DNA from: Gammaproteobacteria bacterium
GTDB taxonomy: Bacteria > Pseudomonadota > Gammaproteobacteria > Pseudomonadales > Azotimanducaceae
Assembly (NCBI GenBank): GCA_007694905.1
Contig: REEU01000200.1
Coordinates: 1 to 64,000 of the forward strand
Length of the DNA stretch: 64,000 bases
Reading direction: 5' to 3'
The first letter of the stretch is position 1, and each line of letters begins with the position of its first letter. The notes beneath the pieces are model-generated. The model was not told the DNA's origin, ran no database searches, and saw only the letters and a list, made by a program, of their open reading frames with translations. The position numbers were made by a program, and so were the translations under genes. Shown in pieces: positions 44,902 to 54,400 of the stretch.

Positions 44902-46929
44902 ATGTCCACGACCAAAAAAAGCTCGAGTGAAGGGATTCTAACGACACAAAAACTTAAGGCGCTGCTCGACTCCGGGCTGGGCGGTCCTGCCTGCAGTCGC
45001 AAGACGCTGGCTGAAGCCATGAGCCGGGCGGGATTGCCTATTTCCGTGCACGGCATCGATGCCTGGTTCAAGCACGTCGATTCCAACTATGCGATTCCGC
45101 GAGCGTCGGTGGACCACCACCGCCGCAGCTACCCCATCCCGGCGCAGCGCTGGCCGGTGCTGCTGCAGATTTTCGGCATCGACCTGAACGATCTCGAACT
45201 CGATGACGCCCGGTTCCGCCAGTGGTGCTTTGCACGTCGCCGCAGACAGTGTGTCCGGCGCGCCGAGGCGACCCTGGATCTGCACCTTGTGCACTGGGCA
45301 TCTGCAGGGCCCGACGACTTCGTCGCTGCAGAACGGGCCTGGCTCACTGAGCTCGGCTGCCGGGTCGAAGACGCCCACGATCTGGCCAGGCAATCTGACA
45401 CCGCGCTGGTGCGCGCCTTGCAGCAGTGTCATGCAGTGCTCTGGCATCTATCGCCGGCAGGAACCATCACTCGAAGCGATGCCGGTGTGCTCGACTACGT
45501 GCTGTCCCAGCAGCTCCCTCTGCTCGTCAGCAGTGATGCCGCCACCAGTGCGCCACGGGATATCCAGCCTGACCGCATGATTCCGCGGCCCCTGCGATTC
45601 GGCCGCCGTTACCAGCAGCACCTGCTCGCCGGACTCACCGCCGTCGCAGGCGAGCCCCTCGAGGCGCAGCAGAACGGAGCGTTCTGGGCGACTCAAGAGC
45701 CGATCACGGACCGGCCGTCGATTGCTGTCCTGCCCTTCGTCAATCTCACCGGAAGCGACGCACACGAGATCCTCGCCGAGAGCATGACCGAGGAGCTCAC
45801 CACGCTGCTCGCGCGCATTCCCGAATTCTTCGTGATCGCCCACGCGACGACCCGGATCTATCGCCATGCCCTCCCCGACCCCCAGACCGTGCGCCGCCAG
45901 CTCGGCATACACTACGTCCTCGAAGGCAGTATCCGCAGTGCCGGGCAGCAACTCCGGATCAGCGCCCAGCTCGTGGATGCACAGAGCGGTGCCGAGGTCT
46001 GGTCACATCGATTCGATCGGGTCTTCGCTGCGCCTTTCGCCGCCCAGGATGAACTCACTGCTGCCATCTGCGCTCAGCTCGAACCTCGACTGCGGCTCGA
46101 CGACATGGCCTACGGTGCCCGCAGCGGCAACCTCAGCGCTTGGCGGCTGTGGCAGGAAGGCTGGTATTGGCTGTTCGTCGACGCCCCGGCGCCCAAACCC
46201 GAGCGTTCGCTGGAACGCTTCCGGCAGGCACTGGAACTGGAGCCGGACTTCGGCCTCGCGGAAGCCGGTATCGCCATCAGCCTGGCCACCGCCCTCCTCT
46301 GGGGCGGAGATGGCCGCGAGGTGCTGCCGACGGCGCGGCGCCATGCCGAGCGTGCCTTTCAGCTCCTGCCCGAGCATCCGGTGGCCCTGTATGCCATGGG
46401 CATGATCACGTTCACGCAACCCGGTGGTCTGGCCCCGACGCTGGAGTATCTGGAAAGGGCTGTGCAGCTTGAGCCGAGCAATGCCATGTATCAGGGGGTG
46501 TGCGGCTATCTGATCGCGAATCTCGGCCGCAGCGAAGAAGGACTCGAGCGCTGTCGCTATGCCATGCGCCTGTCGCCCAAGGATTCCCGCGAACCGTTTT
46601 TGTGCTACATGCTCGGCAACGCGTGCATCGCCAACGGCCGGTACGAGGAGGCCATCGAGGTGATGGCCCGCTGCCGGCGCTTCTCGGAAGTGGACTTCAT
46701 CTGGATCATGCTGGGATTCGCCTACGCACAGCTGGGCGAGCAGCGGCGTGCGCTCGGGTGTCTGCGCCAGATCGAGCAGCCACGCCCCTACCGTTTCTAC
46801 CGTTTCGCGGTCATGGAATCGCTCTGGCTCGGCATCCCCAAAGCGGACAAGGAAGCCTACCTGAGCCTGCTGCCTCAGGCGGGCATCAGCGCTCAGGCAT
46901 CAGGCTTTGAACCCAGGCCAGGCACTTGA
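44902..46929 (+). CDS. Large TPR protein with FlgO/CadC-like domain, possible signalling regulator
   Basis: This 675-residue protein has three parts. Residues 1-120 look like a DNA-binding or adaptor region (LKALLDSGLGGPACSRKTLA, with HGIDAWFKH and a basic FARRRRQCVRR), but I do not recognise the fold. Residues about 125-235 resemble a small alpha/beta domain (LDLHLVHWASAGPDDFVAAE, CHAVLWHLSPAGTITRS) that may be TIR-like. Residues about 270-395 match the domain found in CadC- and adenylate-cyclase-linked TPR proteins (RPSIAVLPFVNLTGSDAHEI, VLEGSIRSAGQQLRISAQLV, DAQSGAEVWSHRFDR). The C-terminal half holds TPR repeats (FRQALELEPDFGLAEAG, YLERAVQLEPSNAMYQG). No membrane helix is evident. It overlaps the 3' end of the FAD enzyme gene by 44 bases. 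Confidence 0.75.
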   Translation: MSTTKKSSSEGILTTQKLKALLDSGLGGPACSRKTLAEAMSRAGLPISVHGIDAWFKHVDSNYAIPRASVDHHRRSYPIPAQRWPVLLQIFGIDLNDLELDDARFRQWCFARRRRQCVRRAEATLDLHLVHWASAGPDDFVAAERAWLTELGCRVEDAHDLARQSDTALVRALQQCHAVLWHLSPAGTITRSDAGVLDYVLSQQLPLLVSSDAATSAPRDIQPDRMIPRPLRFGRRYQQHLLAGLTAVAGEPLEAQQNGAFWATQEPITDRPSIAVLPFVNLTGSDAHEILAESMTEELTTLLARIPEFFVIAHATTRIYRHALPDPQTVRRQLGIHYVLEGSIRSAGQQLRISAQLVDAQSGAEVWSHRFDRVFAAPFAAQDELTAAICAQLEPRLRLDDMAYGARSGNLSAWRLWQEGWYWLFVDAPAPKPERSLERFRQALELEPDFGLAEAGIAISLATALLWGGDGREVLPTARRHAERAFQLLPEHPVALYAMGMITFTQPGGLAPTLEYLERAVQLEPSNAMYQGVCGYLIANLGRSEEGLERCRYAMRLSPKDSREPFLCYMLGNACIANGRYEEAIEVMARCRRFSEVDFIWIMLGFAYAQLGEQRRALGCLRQIEQPRPYRFYRFAVMESLWLGIPKADKEAYLSLLPQAGISAQASGFEPRPGT

Positions 46930-48424
46930 GCCGGGCTGCCATCGGATCCTGGGGCCAGAGTTCGATCAGTTCCTCGATTTCCGGGGGCACCCTGACCTCG
47001 TCGATGATCGCAACCGGCCGCTCATGAGAGACGCAGGCCGCACGCAGGGCTTCTGCTGCGAGCAGTCCGGAGCGTACGGCACCCTCCATGGAGGTGACGT
47101 CAGTGGCGTTGCGCACGTAGTCCCCGGCGAAGTAGACCCCCGGCAGGCGCGACGCAGGCTCGGGCCGGTGCGCCCAGGTGCCGACATCGTTCACGAACAG
47201 AGGCGCGTCTGAGTTCCGGTGCGGGACGTAAAAGGCCACGTTGCCCTCGAGATCCGGCAGATGCCGGAAGATCTCCCGTCTCATGACCTCCAGGAAACCG
47301 CGATTGTCGAGACCACCGAAGCCACGGCAGTCCGCCGCCACGAACTGCAGCACGCTGCGACCCAGCACCTCCAGCCGCGGCCATTGCCGGGAGATGTCGA
47401 ACCCGGTGATGCCGTGGGGTGACCCGATGAGCGTGAAGTGTTCGACCGGCAGGTTCGGCAGCCGCGTGGTGCAGTAGACATCCAGCGCCGAGAACGGATT
47501 GCTGCGCAGATAGAACAGTTTGGAGAGCCCTGCATCGCGCTCGAACAAAGCGGTGGAATCCATGCGCCGCAGCACTTCCGGCGGCAGTGCGAGGACCACC
47601 TGTGGTGCTTGCTTCGTGAGCTGACGTCCGTGGCGATCGCTGATGTGCACCGTCAGACCATGGTTCGGAAGCGGTTCCAGCGCCAGCACACGATGCCCCC
47701 GGAAGACTTCGAAACTGACGCCCGCCTCCCGGGCCGCGGCCTCGATACGCCGCTCCAGCGGATCGATCAGCTTCTCCGCGAGGCTGCCTCGCAGCGCATC
47801 CCAGTTGGACTCGGCGAAGACCGGCAGCCACTGCCGGAAGACGTTACGGATGGCGCGGGCGGAGACCTCCCGGTCGCCGATCGTGAGCGCATTGAGGATG
47901 AAGTCATTGAGGCTGATAGGTTGTCCTCGCGGCGCGTAGTCGCGGGCGCGCAGGAAGGCCTGCAGGGTGAGGTCGTCCACCTCGTCGTCGGTCTGCAGAA
48001 TCAGTTCGCAGATCGCCGCGAGCTGATGAATGCTCGGCGGCGACTTGGGCACATGGGGCTGACGGACGCCCTGCAGCGCCGGCGGCAGGTTGTAGTAGAT
48101 ACGTCCCGGATACACGTCGTGTTCCGGGTCGATCCCGATCTCCAGCCACAGCCGCCGCATGGTCGTGTACCACGCCGGAAACACGTGATAGCCGTGATCG
48201 CTGGCCACACCCTGCGGCAAAGACAGATTGGGATCAGGATCCAGGGAGGCGTTGTACAGAGGCGGGTCGTTATCGCTGCCGGCCTTGCCGCCCAGGCGGC
48301 CAAGCGCTTCGTGGAGCTGCACCGGAAAACCGAGCTTCACCAGCTCCAGGGCAGCGACCATGCCGGCCAGACCGCCACCCAGCACAGTGACTGGAGGGCG
48401 CGATGGCGGGTTGCTGGACGTCAT
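46886..48424 (-). CDS. FAD-dependent amine oxidase / desaturase-like protein
   Basis: This 512-residue flavoprotein has an N-terminal FAD motif VTVLGGGLAGMVAALELV, the following glutamate and GRLGGKAGS, then GYHVFPAWYTTMRRLW. The C-terminal FAD-binding part has PGVYFAGDYVRNATDVTSME and GAVRSGLLAAEALRA. This layout is that of the phytoene desaturase/hydroxysqualene oxidoreductase/amine oxidase superfamily. The substrate is unknown, and a terpenoid or carotenoid-like lipid is the usual guess for this branch. I chose ATG 48424 because the 44 residues before it are not family-like. Its 3' end overlaps the convergent TPR gene by 44 bases. Confidence 0.85.
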   Translation of the reverse strand: MTSSNPPSRPPVTVLGGGLAGMVAALELVKLGFPVQLHEALGRLGGKAGSDNDPPLYNASLDPDPNLSLPQGVASDHGYHVFPAWYTTMRRLWLEIGIDPEHDVYPGRIYYNLPPALQGVRQPHVPKSPPSIHQLAAICELILQTDDEVDDLTLQAFLRARDYAPRGQPISLNDFILNALTIGDREVSARAIRNVFRQWLPVFAESNWDALRGSLAEKLIDPLERRIEAAAREAGVSFEVFRGHRVLALEPLPNHGLTVHISDRHGRQLTKQAPQVVLALPPEVLRRMDSTALFERDAGLSKLFYLRSNPFSALDVYCTTRLPNLPVEHFTLIGSPHGITGFDISRQWPRLEVLGRSVLQFVAADCRGFGGLDNRGFLEVMRREIFRHLPDLEGNVAFYVPHRNSDAPLFVNDVGTWAHRPEPASRLPGVYFAGDYVRNATDVTSMEGAVRSGLLAAEALRAACVSHERPVAIIDEVRVPPEIEELIELWPQDPMAARLKCLAWVQSLMPER

Positions 48425-48908
48425 GCGCGGTTCCTTGCCTTGAAGTCTTGAGGCCCACCTCGGGTCGGCTGCAATCAGGTCACCTGAATAGCGATAGCAT
48501 ACGATGGAAATCCTGCAAGCGTGGCCGCCGATGGCGCGATCGCGGCTGCTTGCCACCCTGGTAACAGGGCTCCGAGGCGCGCGCGGGTCGATGCGCCCGG
48601 TCAGAAAGGCAATCTTTTTATCTCCGGATATCTACGGATAATTCTACAACACACTGTAATGAATGATTTTTTACGTTTTCTGGGCAAGCGGGCCCGTGTA
48701 CTTCACAAGGCCGACCGGCGCGGTATCCTGATCTCAAGACTGCAGTGACGGATCGCCGGGCAGTCTCCAGGTCGGGCCAGGGATGGCCCAACCGCTCTTT
48801 TGGATACGCCCCATCCTCTTCCTGGCCTGCATCCTGTTTCCCGGGTACGTGCCGTTTTCTGTCTGCAGTCTACCCGTTCTCGTAGCAGGACCCGCTTGCG
48901 GGCAAATG

Positions 48909-48924
48909 CTGTTCGCGTATACAG
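48909..48924. promoter_or_regulatory. LexA (SOS) box 1 upstream of imuA
   Basis: CTGTTCGCGTATACAG fits the CTGT-N8-ACAG LexA operator of gammaproteobacteria exactly at its conserved ends. It lies 35 bases before the imuA ATG, where a repressor would block transcription of the imuA-imuB-dnaE2 cassette until DNA damage. Confidence 0.88.
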
Positions 48925-48927
48925 TTA

Positions 48928-48943
48928 CTGTACATTCGGACAG
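48928..48943. promoter_or_regulatory. LexA (SOS) box 2 upstream of imuA
   Basis: CTGTACATTCGGACAG is a second exact CTGT-N8-ACAG box, 3 bases after the first, and ends 15 bases before the imuA ATG. Centre-to-centre spacing is 19 bases, so two LexA dimers could bind side by side. The core is less AT-rich than box 1 and so probably weaker. Confidence 0.8.
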
Positions 48944-48958
48944 AAAGCGGCCTGCATC

Positions 48959-49765
48959 ATGACCCAGTCCATCGAGAACCTCCTGCAGCAGCGGCACCTG
49001 TGGCGGGCCACGGACGGCCTGCACACTGAGCGCGGCACCTTGGCCACCGGCTTCCCCCAGCTCGATGCGCTCCTCGCCGGTGGCGGCTGGCCCGCAGACG
49101 GACTCACCGAGATCCTCGGCGACGTCCCCGGCGTGGGCGAATTGAGACTGTTGTTGCCGGCGCTGGCCGAACTCAGCCAGCGGCGGGCCCGCTGGATCGC
49201 CTGGGTAGCACCGCCCTGGCTGCCCTATGCACCGGCCCTGGCCGCAGCCGGCGTGGACGTGAGACGGGTGCTGCTGATCCATCCGAAGCATCATCAGGAT
49301 CTGCTCTGGGCCACCGAGCAGGCCTTGAAATCCGGCACCTGCAGTGCGGTCCTGAGCTGGCCGGACCCGCGCCATCTCCGTCATGGGGATCTCCGTCGTC
49401 TGCAGCTTGCTGCCCGGGAAGGGGACAGCTGGGGCGTGATGTTCCGCCCCGACACCGCGGCCGAACAGACATCACCGGCCGAACTGCGGTTGCAGCTGGA
49501 ACCGGAACCCGAGTGCATGGACGGCTCCGGGCTGAGGCTGCGGGTGGTCAAGCGCCGGGGTGGGTGGCCCAGCGAGGCTCTGCCGATCCGCTTCGGTGAT
49601 TGCCTGACCCGGCGCCTCGCCGGTCCGGAACAGACCGCCGCCCTGCGCCAGCTCGCACTCTGGCAGTCACCGCCACCGGCCCCGACCCAGCCGGCCCGTA
49701 CCCTGCGTCGCTCTGCAGCCAGGCTGCCGCGCGCGACCCCCATCCAGCGGAGCGCGCATCCGTGA
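48959..49765 (+). CDS. imuA: SOS mutagenesis protein ImuA (SulA/RecA-like)
   Basis: This 268-residue ImuA is the RecA-like accessory protein of the ImuA-ImuB-DnaE2 mutasome, which copies past DNA damage with errors. It shows RGTLATGFPQLDALLAGGGW and GLTEILGDVPGVGELRLLLP, the degenerate nucleotide-binding region, then ARWIAWVAPPWLPYAPALAA and AGVDVRRVLLIHP, all typical of ImuA. I chose ATG 48959, directly behind the LexA boxes. The longer frame from 48800 would run through the operators. ImuB follows after 18 bases. Confidence 0.92.
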   Translation: MTQSIENLLQQRHLWRATDGLHTERGTLATGFPQLDALLAGGGWPADGLTEILGDVPGVGELRLLLPALAELSQRRARWIAWVAPPWLPYAPALAAAGVDVRRVLLIHPKHHQDLLWATEQALKSGTCSAVLSWPDPRHLRHGDLRRLQLAAREGDSWGVMFRPDTAAEQTSPAELRLQLEPEPECMDGSGLRLRVVKRRGGWPSEALPIRFGDCLTRRLAGPEQTAALRQLALWQSPPPAPTQPARTLRRSAARLPRATPIQRSAHP

Positions 49766-49783
49766 GCGCCCCCCTGCCCTGGC

Positions 49784-51349
49784 ATGCAAACACGTCGTCA
49801 CGCCAAGGAACGCTCGCTCTGGTTCTGCCTGTACCTGCCGCGGCTGGGTCTGGAGTTGTTCACTCGCAGCCTGGAGGATGGTGCTGCGGCAAGACCGAGC
49901 GCCCTGGTGGCGCAGCACCGTCTCGTGCAGATCAATGCCGCCGCCCTGGCCCAGGGTCTGCGTCCAGGCCAAAGCCTCGCCACCGCGCAGAGCATCTGTC
50001 CGGATTTGGCCGTGGGCTGGCGCGATCCGGAGCGGGAGGCGGTCGCACTGCGTCACCTGGCCGACTGGGCATGGCGTTTCACACCCCAGGTCAGCCTTGC
50101 AGCTCCGGATACCCTGCTGCTGGAAATAGCCGGCAGCCTGCGCCTGTTCCGGGGACTCGATCGCCTGCAGCAGCAGATCCTCGCCGGCATTCGCGAACTC
50201 GGTTACTCCGGGCTGCCCGGCATCGCACCCACGCCGCTGGCGGCCCAGGCCCTGGCGCGGGCGGGCTGTTCGCCTGATCCGGAACGCCTCGCCGCCGAGA
50301 TCGAGTACGACAGCACAGGGGAAGACAGGTTGCGACGCGCCTGGTGTGACGCGGTGGCCGGCAGCGTGCGCCCCTTGCTGGCGGCCCTGCCCCTGCATCA
50401 CCTGGAACGTCCCATGGCAGAACAGGAACGTCTGGCGGCCATGGGATTCCGAACCCTGGCTGATCTGCTGCGCCTGCCGCGCAACGCCCTCGGCCGCCGT
50501 TTCGGACGCCAGTTGCTGGAGCACCTGGACCGCCTTACCGGGCGCCGGCCGGATCCCCGGGAAGCCCTGACACCGGCACCTGTATTCAATACTCGGCTGC
50601 ACTTCCTGGAGGACGTGACCCATACCGGAGCACTGGCTTTCCCCATGCGTCGGCTGATCGCTGAGTTGACGGACTGGCTGCGCGTGAGGCAGCTCGCCAG
50701 CAGTCGGCTGGATTGGATCCTGAGTCACCCGCGCCATGGCGAGTCCATCCTGGAGGTGCGCTGTGCCCGGGCCCAGCGGGACCCGGCTCGCTTCCTGGAG
50801 CTGAGCCGGCTGCAGCTGGAACGCAGCCGCGGCCTGCCCGAAGTCGCGACCCTCGCGCTGCGGGTGGAGGAACTGCAGGCGCACGGCGGCCAACCGGACA
50901 CGCTTTTTCCCCTCCCGGGTGAGGAAGATGGCGACCCGGCAGCACTGATCGATCTGCTGCATGCCCGCCTCGGCCGTGAAACCTGCCGGAGCATTCTGCC
51001 GGCGGACGACCACCGCCCTGAGTGGGCCTGGCGTCTCGTCCCGCCGGGGCTGTCAGCGCGGAACACGGAGGCACCGGAAGGCTGTATCCCCGGACCCCGT
51101 CCGCTGTGGTTACTGGACCCACCTCAGCCCCTGGCCAGCCCAGGGGGGCAACCGCACTGGCACGGTGCTCTGATCCTGCAGCGGGGGCCGGAGCGCCTCG
51201 ATCTCATGCCCTGGGGGGAAGAACGGCTGACTGAAGCATGCCGAGGCCCCCGGGACTACTGGGTGGCCCAACACCCCAAGGGAGGCCACTGCTGGGTCTT
51301 CCAGACGCTCACCGACCAGCGCTGGTTCCTCCATGGCCTGTTCGCATGA
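49784..51349 (+). CDS. imuB: Y-family DNA polymerase-like protein ImuB
   Basis: This 521-residue ImuB is a Y-family polymerase homologue without catalytic activity in characterised members. It acts as a hub linking DnaE2 to the sliding clamp. Family features are WFCLYLPRLGLELFTR at the N terminus, AAALAQGLRPGQSLATAQSI, FTPQVSLAAPDTLLLEIAGS and the helix-hairpin-helix-like region MGFRTLADLLRLPRNALGRR. The catalytic acidic pair of true polymerases is not present at the expected positions (LYLPRLGLE and LLLEIAGS). The start at ATG 49784 lacks a strong ribosome site. Confidence 0.92.
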   Translation: MQTRRHAKERSLWFCLYLPRLGLELFTRSLEDGAAARPSALVAQHRLVQINAAALAQGLRPGQSLATAQSICPDLAVGWRDPEREAVALRHLADWAWRFTPQVSLAAPDTLLLEIAGSLRLFRGLDRLQQQILAGIRELGYSGLPGIAPTPLAAQALARAGCSPDPERLAAEIEYDSTGEDRLRRAWCDAVAGSVRPLLAALPLHHLERPMAEQERLAAMGFRTLADLLRLPRNALGRRFGRQLLEHLDRLTGRRPDPREALTPAPVFNTRLHFLEDVTHTGALAFPMRRLIAELTDWLRVRQLASSRLDWILSHPRHGESILEVRCARAQRDPARFLELSRLQLERSRGLPEVATLALRVEELQAHGGQPDTLFPLPGEEDGDPAALIDLLHARLGRETCRSILPADDHRPEWAWRLVPPGLSARNTEAPEGCIPGPRPLWLLDPPQPLASPGGQPHWHGALILQRGPERLDLMPWGEERLTEACRGPRDYWVAQHPKGGHCWVFQTLTDQRWFLHGLFA

Positions 51350-51431
51350 AGCCGCTCCATACGCACTCAACAAAGTTTTGATCGCAAAATAAAACATATA
51401 GATAGGAAGCATACCTAAACAAAAAATCACT

Positions 51432-54400
51432 ATGGACTACGCTGAACTCCATTGCCTGAGCAACTACAGCTTTCTGCGCGGCGCCTCTCATCCAGAGGAG
51501 CTCGTCGCCCGGGCCGCGGCGCTCGGCTATCGCGCCCTCGCCCTCACTGACGAATGCTCCGTGGCCGGCGTGGTCAAGGCCCATCTCGCCGCCAGGGATG
51601 CCGGTCTGAAGCTGATCGTCGGCAGTGAGTTCCAGCTCGAGGATGGACCCAAGCTGGTCCTGCTGGCCCCGGACCGACGCGCCTACGGCCAGCTCAGCAC
51701 CCTCATCACCCTCGGGCGTCGTCGCAGTCCCAAGGGCCGCTATCAGCTCACCCTTGCCGATCTCGAACGCGGTCTCGACGCCTGCCTTGCCCTTTGGCTG
51801 CCCGACCCGCATCAATCCCGGGACGCCAACGACGATCTCGGCAGCCGTCTGAAAGCCGCGTTTCTGGACCGGCTGTGGATCGCTCTGGAGCTGTTCTGCG
51901 AGGGTGATGACCTCGACCGCACGGCAGAGCTCCTGACCCTGGCCATTCGTCTCGATCTGCCCATGACCGCCGCCGGTGACGTCCACCTGCACGATCCTGC
52001 CCGCAAGCCGCTGCAGGACATCCTCACCGCCATTCGCCTGCAGCGACCGGTGGCGGAACTCGGCCGCGCCATGCAGCCGAACCGGGAGCGCTGCCTGCAG
52101 CCCATCGAACGCCTGCGGCAGCGGCATCCTCCGGAGCTGCTCGCCGAGAGTGTCGCCATTGCCGAACGCTGCCAGTTCAGCCTCGACGAGCTGCGCTACG
52201 AGTACCCCGAGGAGCTCATTCCGCCGGGCACCACGGCCAGTGGGCACCTGCGCGCCCTCACCCTGGCCGGTGCCCGCCGCCGCTGGCCCGAAGGCATGCC
52301 GGCCCACGTCAGCGAACTGGTGGAAAAAGAACTCGCGCTGATCCGTGAGCTGGGCTACGAACATTTCTTCCTCACGGTCCACGACGTGGTGGCGTTTGCC
52401 CGCGACCGCGGCATTCTCTGCCAGGGCCGGGGATCCGCCGCCAACTCGGCGGTCTGCTATTGCCTCGGGATCACCGAGGTGGACCCGGGCCGCATGAGCG
52501 TTCTGTTCGAACGCTTCATCTCCAAGGAACGCAACGAACCGCCGGACATCGATGTGGACTTCGAACACCAGCGCCGGGAGGAGGTGATTCAGTACCTGTA
52601 TCGCCGCTACGGCCGCGATCGCGCCGCCCTGGCTGCGACCCTGATCACCTATCGACCGAAAAGTGCCATCCGCGACGTGGGCAAGGCCCTTGGTCTCGAC
52701 CCGACGCTGGTGGATGCGCTGGCCAAGTCCATGGCCTGGTGGGAAAAGCAGGACGAGCTCAAAGACCGCTTCGCCGCCGCCGGGGTCGATCCGGACAGTC
52801 CGGTGATTCGCCGCTGCCTGCATCTGGTCCGGGAGCTGCTCGGCTTCCCCCGCCATCTCTCCCAGCACGTGGGCGGCTTCGTCATTTCCCAGGGCCCCTT
52901 AGCCCAGCTCGTGCCCATCGAGAACGCGGCCATGGCCGAACGCACCCTGATCCAGTGGGACAAGGACGACCTTGATGCCCTGGGTCTGCTCAAGGTGGAC
53001 GTGCTCGCCCTGGGCATGCTGAGCGCCATCTCGCGCAGCCTCGCCCTGATCAGTGACTTTCGCGGCACGCCCATGGCCATGGAGGACGTGCCGGCGGAGG
53101 ATCCGGAGACCTATGCCATGCTGCAGAAGGCGGACTCAGTCGGCGTTTTCCAGGTGGAATCCCGGGCCCAGATGGCCATGCTGCCGCGCCTGAAACCCGA
53201 CTGCTTCTACGATCTGGTGGTGGAAGTGGCCATCGTCCGGCCCGGTCCGATCCAGGGCGACATGGTGCATCCCTACCTGCGCCGCCGGCAGGGACTCGAA
53301 CCAGTGACCTATCCGAACGAGGCCGTGCGCGGCGTGCTCGAGCGCACCCTCGGCGTGCCGATCTTTCAGGAACAGGTGATCCAGCTCGCCATGGTGGCCG
53401 CCGGCTTCAGTGGCGGCGAGGCGGACGCCCTGCGCCGGGCCATGGCTGCATGGCGCCGCCGCGGCGGCCTCGAACCGTTCCGGGACAAACTCGTGAACGG
53501 CATGCTCGAACGGGGCCACGATGCGGACTTCGCCGAGCGCCTGTTCGCCCAGATCTGCGGCTTCGGTGAGTACGGTTTTCCGGAGTCACACGCCGCCAGC
53601 TTCGCGCTGCTCGTGTACGTCTCCGCCTGGCTCAAGCGTCATGAACCGGCAGCGTTCTGCTGCGGGCTGCTCAACAGCCTGCCCATGGGCTTCTACTCCG
53701 CCTCTCAGCTCATCCAGGACGTCCGCCGTCATGGCGTCGAGGTCCGCCCCGTGGACGTGCTCGCCAGCCATTGGGATCACGGCCTGGAGCGTTCCGACGC
53801 AAGTCCGGGACCGGGCACCGGCCCGGATCCCTGTGGCTACCACTACCGGCGCCAGCAGGGAGCCATCCGGCTCGGATTGCGTCAGGTCACGGGATTCAAT
53901 CAGGCCGCGGGCGAACGCATCGTGGCGGCACGGGAGGTGCGTCCGTTCGAAACGGTGCAGGATCTCGCCCGGCGTGCCCGACTCGACGCCGGGGAACTCC
54001 GCTGTCTGGCCGAGGCGGATGCGCTGCGCCACCTCGCCGGCCATCGCCACCAGAGCCACTGGGAAACCGCCGCAGTGAAGCCGGATGCACCGTTGTGGGC
54101 CAGGGCAGCGGGCGGCGAGGTGCGCGATACGGCTGTAAGCGAGACCGTGTACGGTCCGCAGGGTCGGGGTGCGGATCAAGCGGACACGGATGGCGGTGCG
54201 TTCGCGTTGGGCGGCGCGTGCACGCGCTCGCCTACAGACGAGAGCCTGCACGGTCCGCAGGTGGGCAACGACACAGAGCCATCACATGCGGCAGTTGCTG
54301 ATGCGCCGCTCGATCATGCGGAGCATGGCGGGAGACTCCGGGATGGGCATGACGAAGGTGTCGAACTTCCGGCACCCACCCTCGGCTCCGATGTGCTGGC

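Larger units (their letters stand above)
48425..48958. other. Gene-free region before imuA
   Basis: This 534-base gap holds the promoter of the FAD enzyme on one side and that of imuA, with two LexA boxes, on the other. An AT-rich stretch lies at about 48610-48685. I see no convincing coding region. A 29-codon frame at 48661 and a 75-codon frame at 48521 have no recognisable features. Confidence 0.6.

Noticed and set aside
48521-48748. 75-codon frame in the gap before imuA
   Set aside because: It has no recognisable features, and its composition changes abruptly in the AT-rich part, as expected for non-coding DNA.
51370-51431. Separate promoter for dnaE2 in the AT-rich gap after imuB
   Set aside because: TTGATC and TATAGAT are present but spaced 13-15 bases apart, too short for a standard promoter, so I did not list it as a feature.
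51309-52868. 519-codon open frame on the - strand, opposite dnaE2
   Set aside because: It overlaps the conserved PHP and polymerase regions of dnaE2 throughout and shows no protein-like pattern. Long antisense frames are expected at this GC content.
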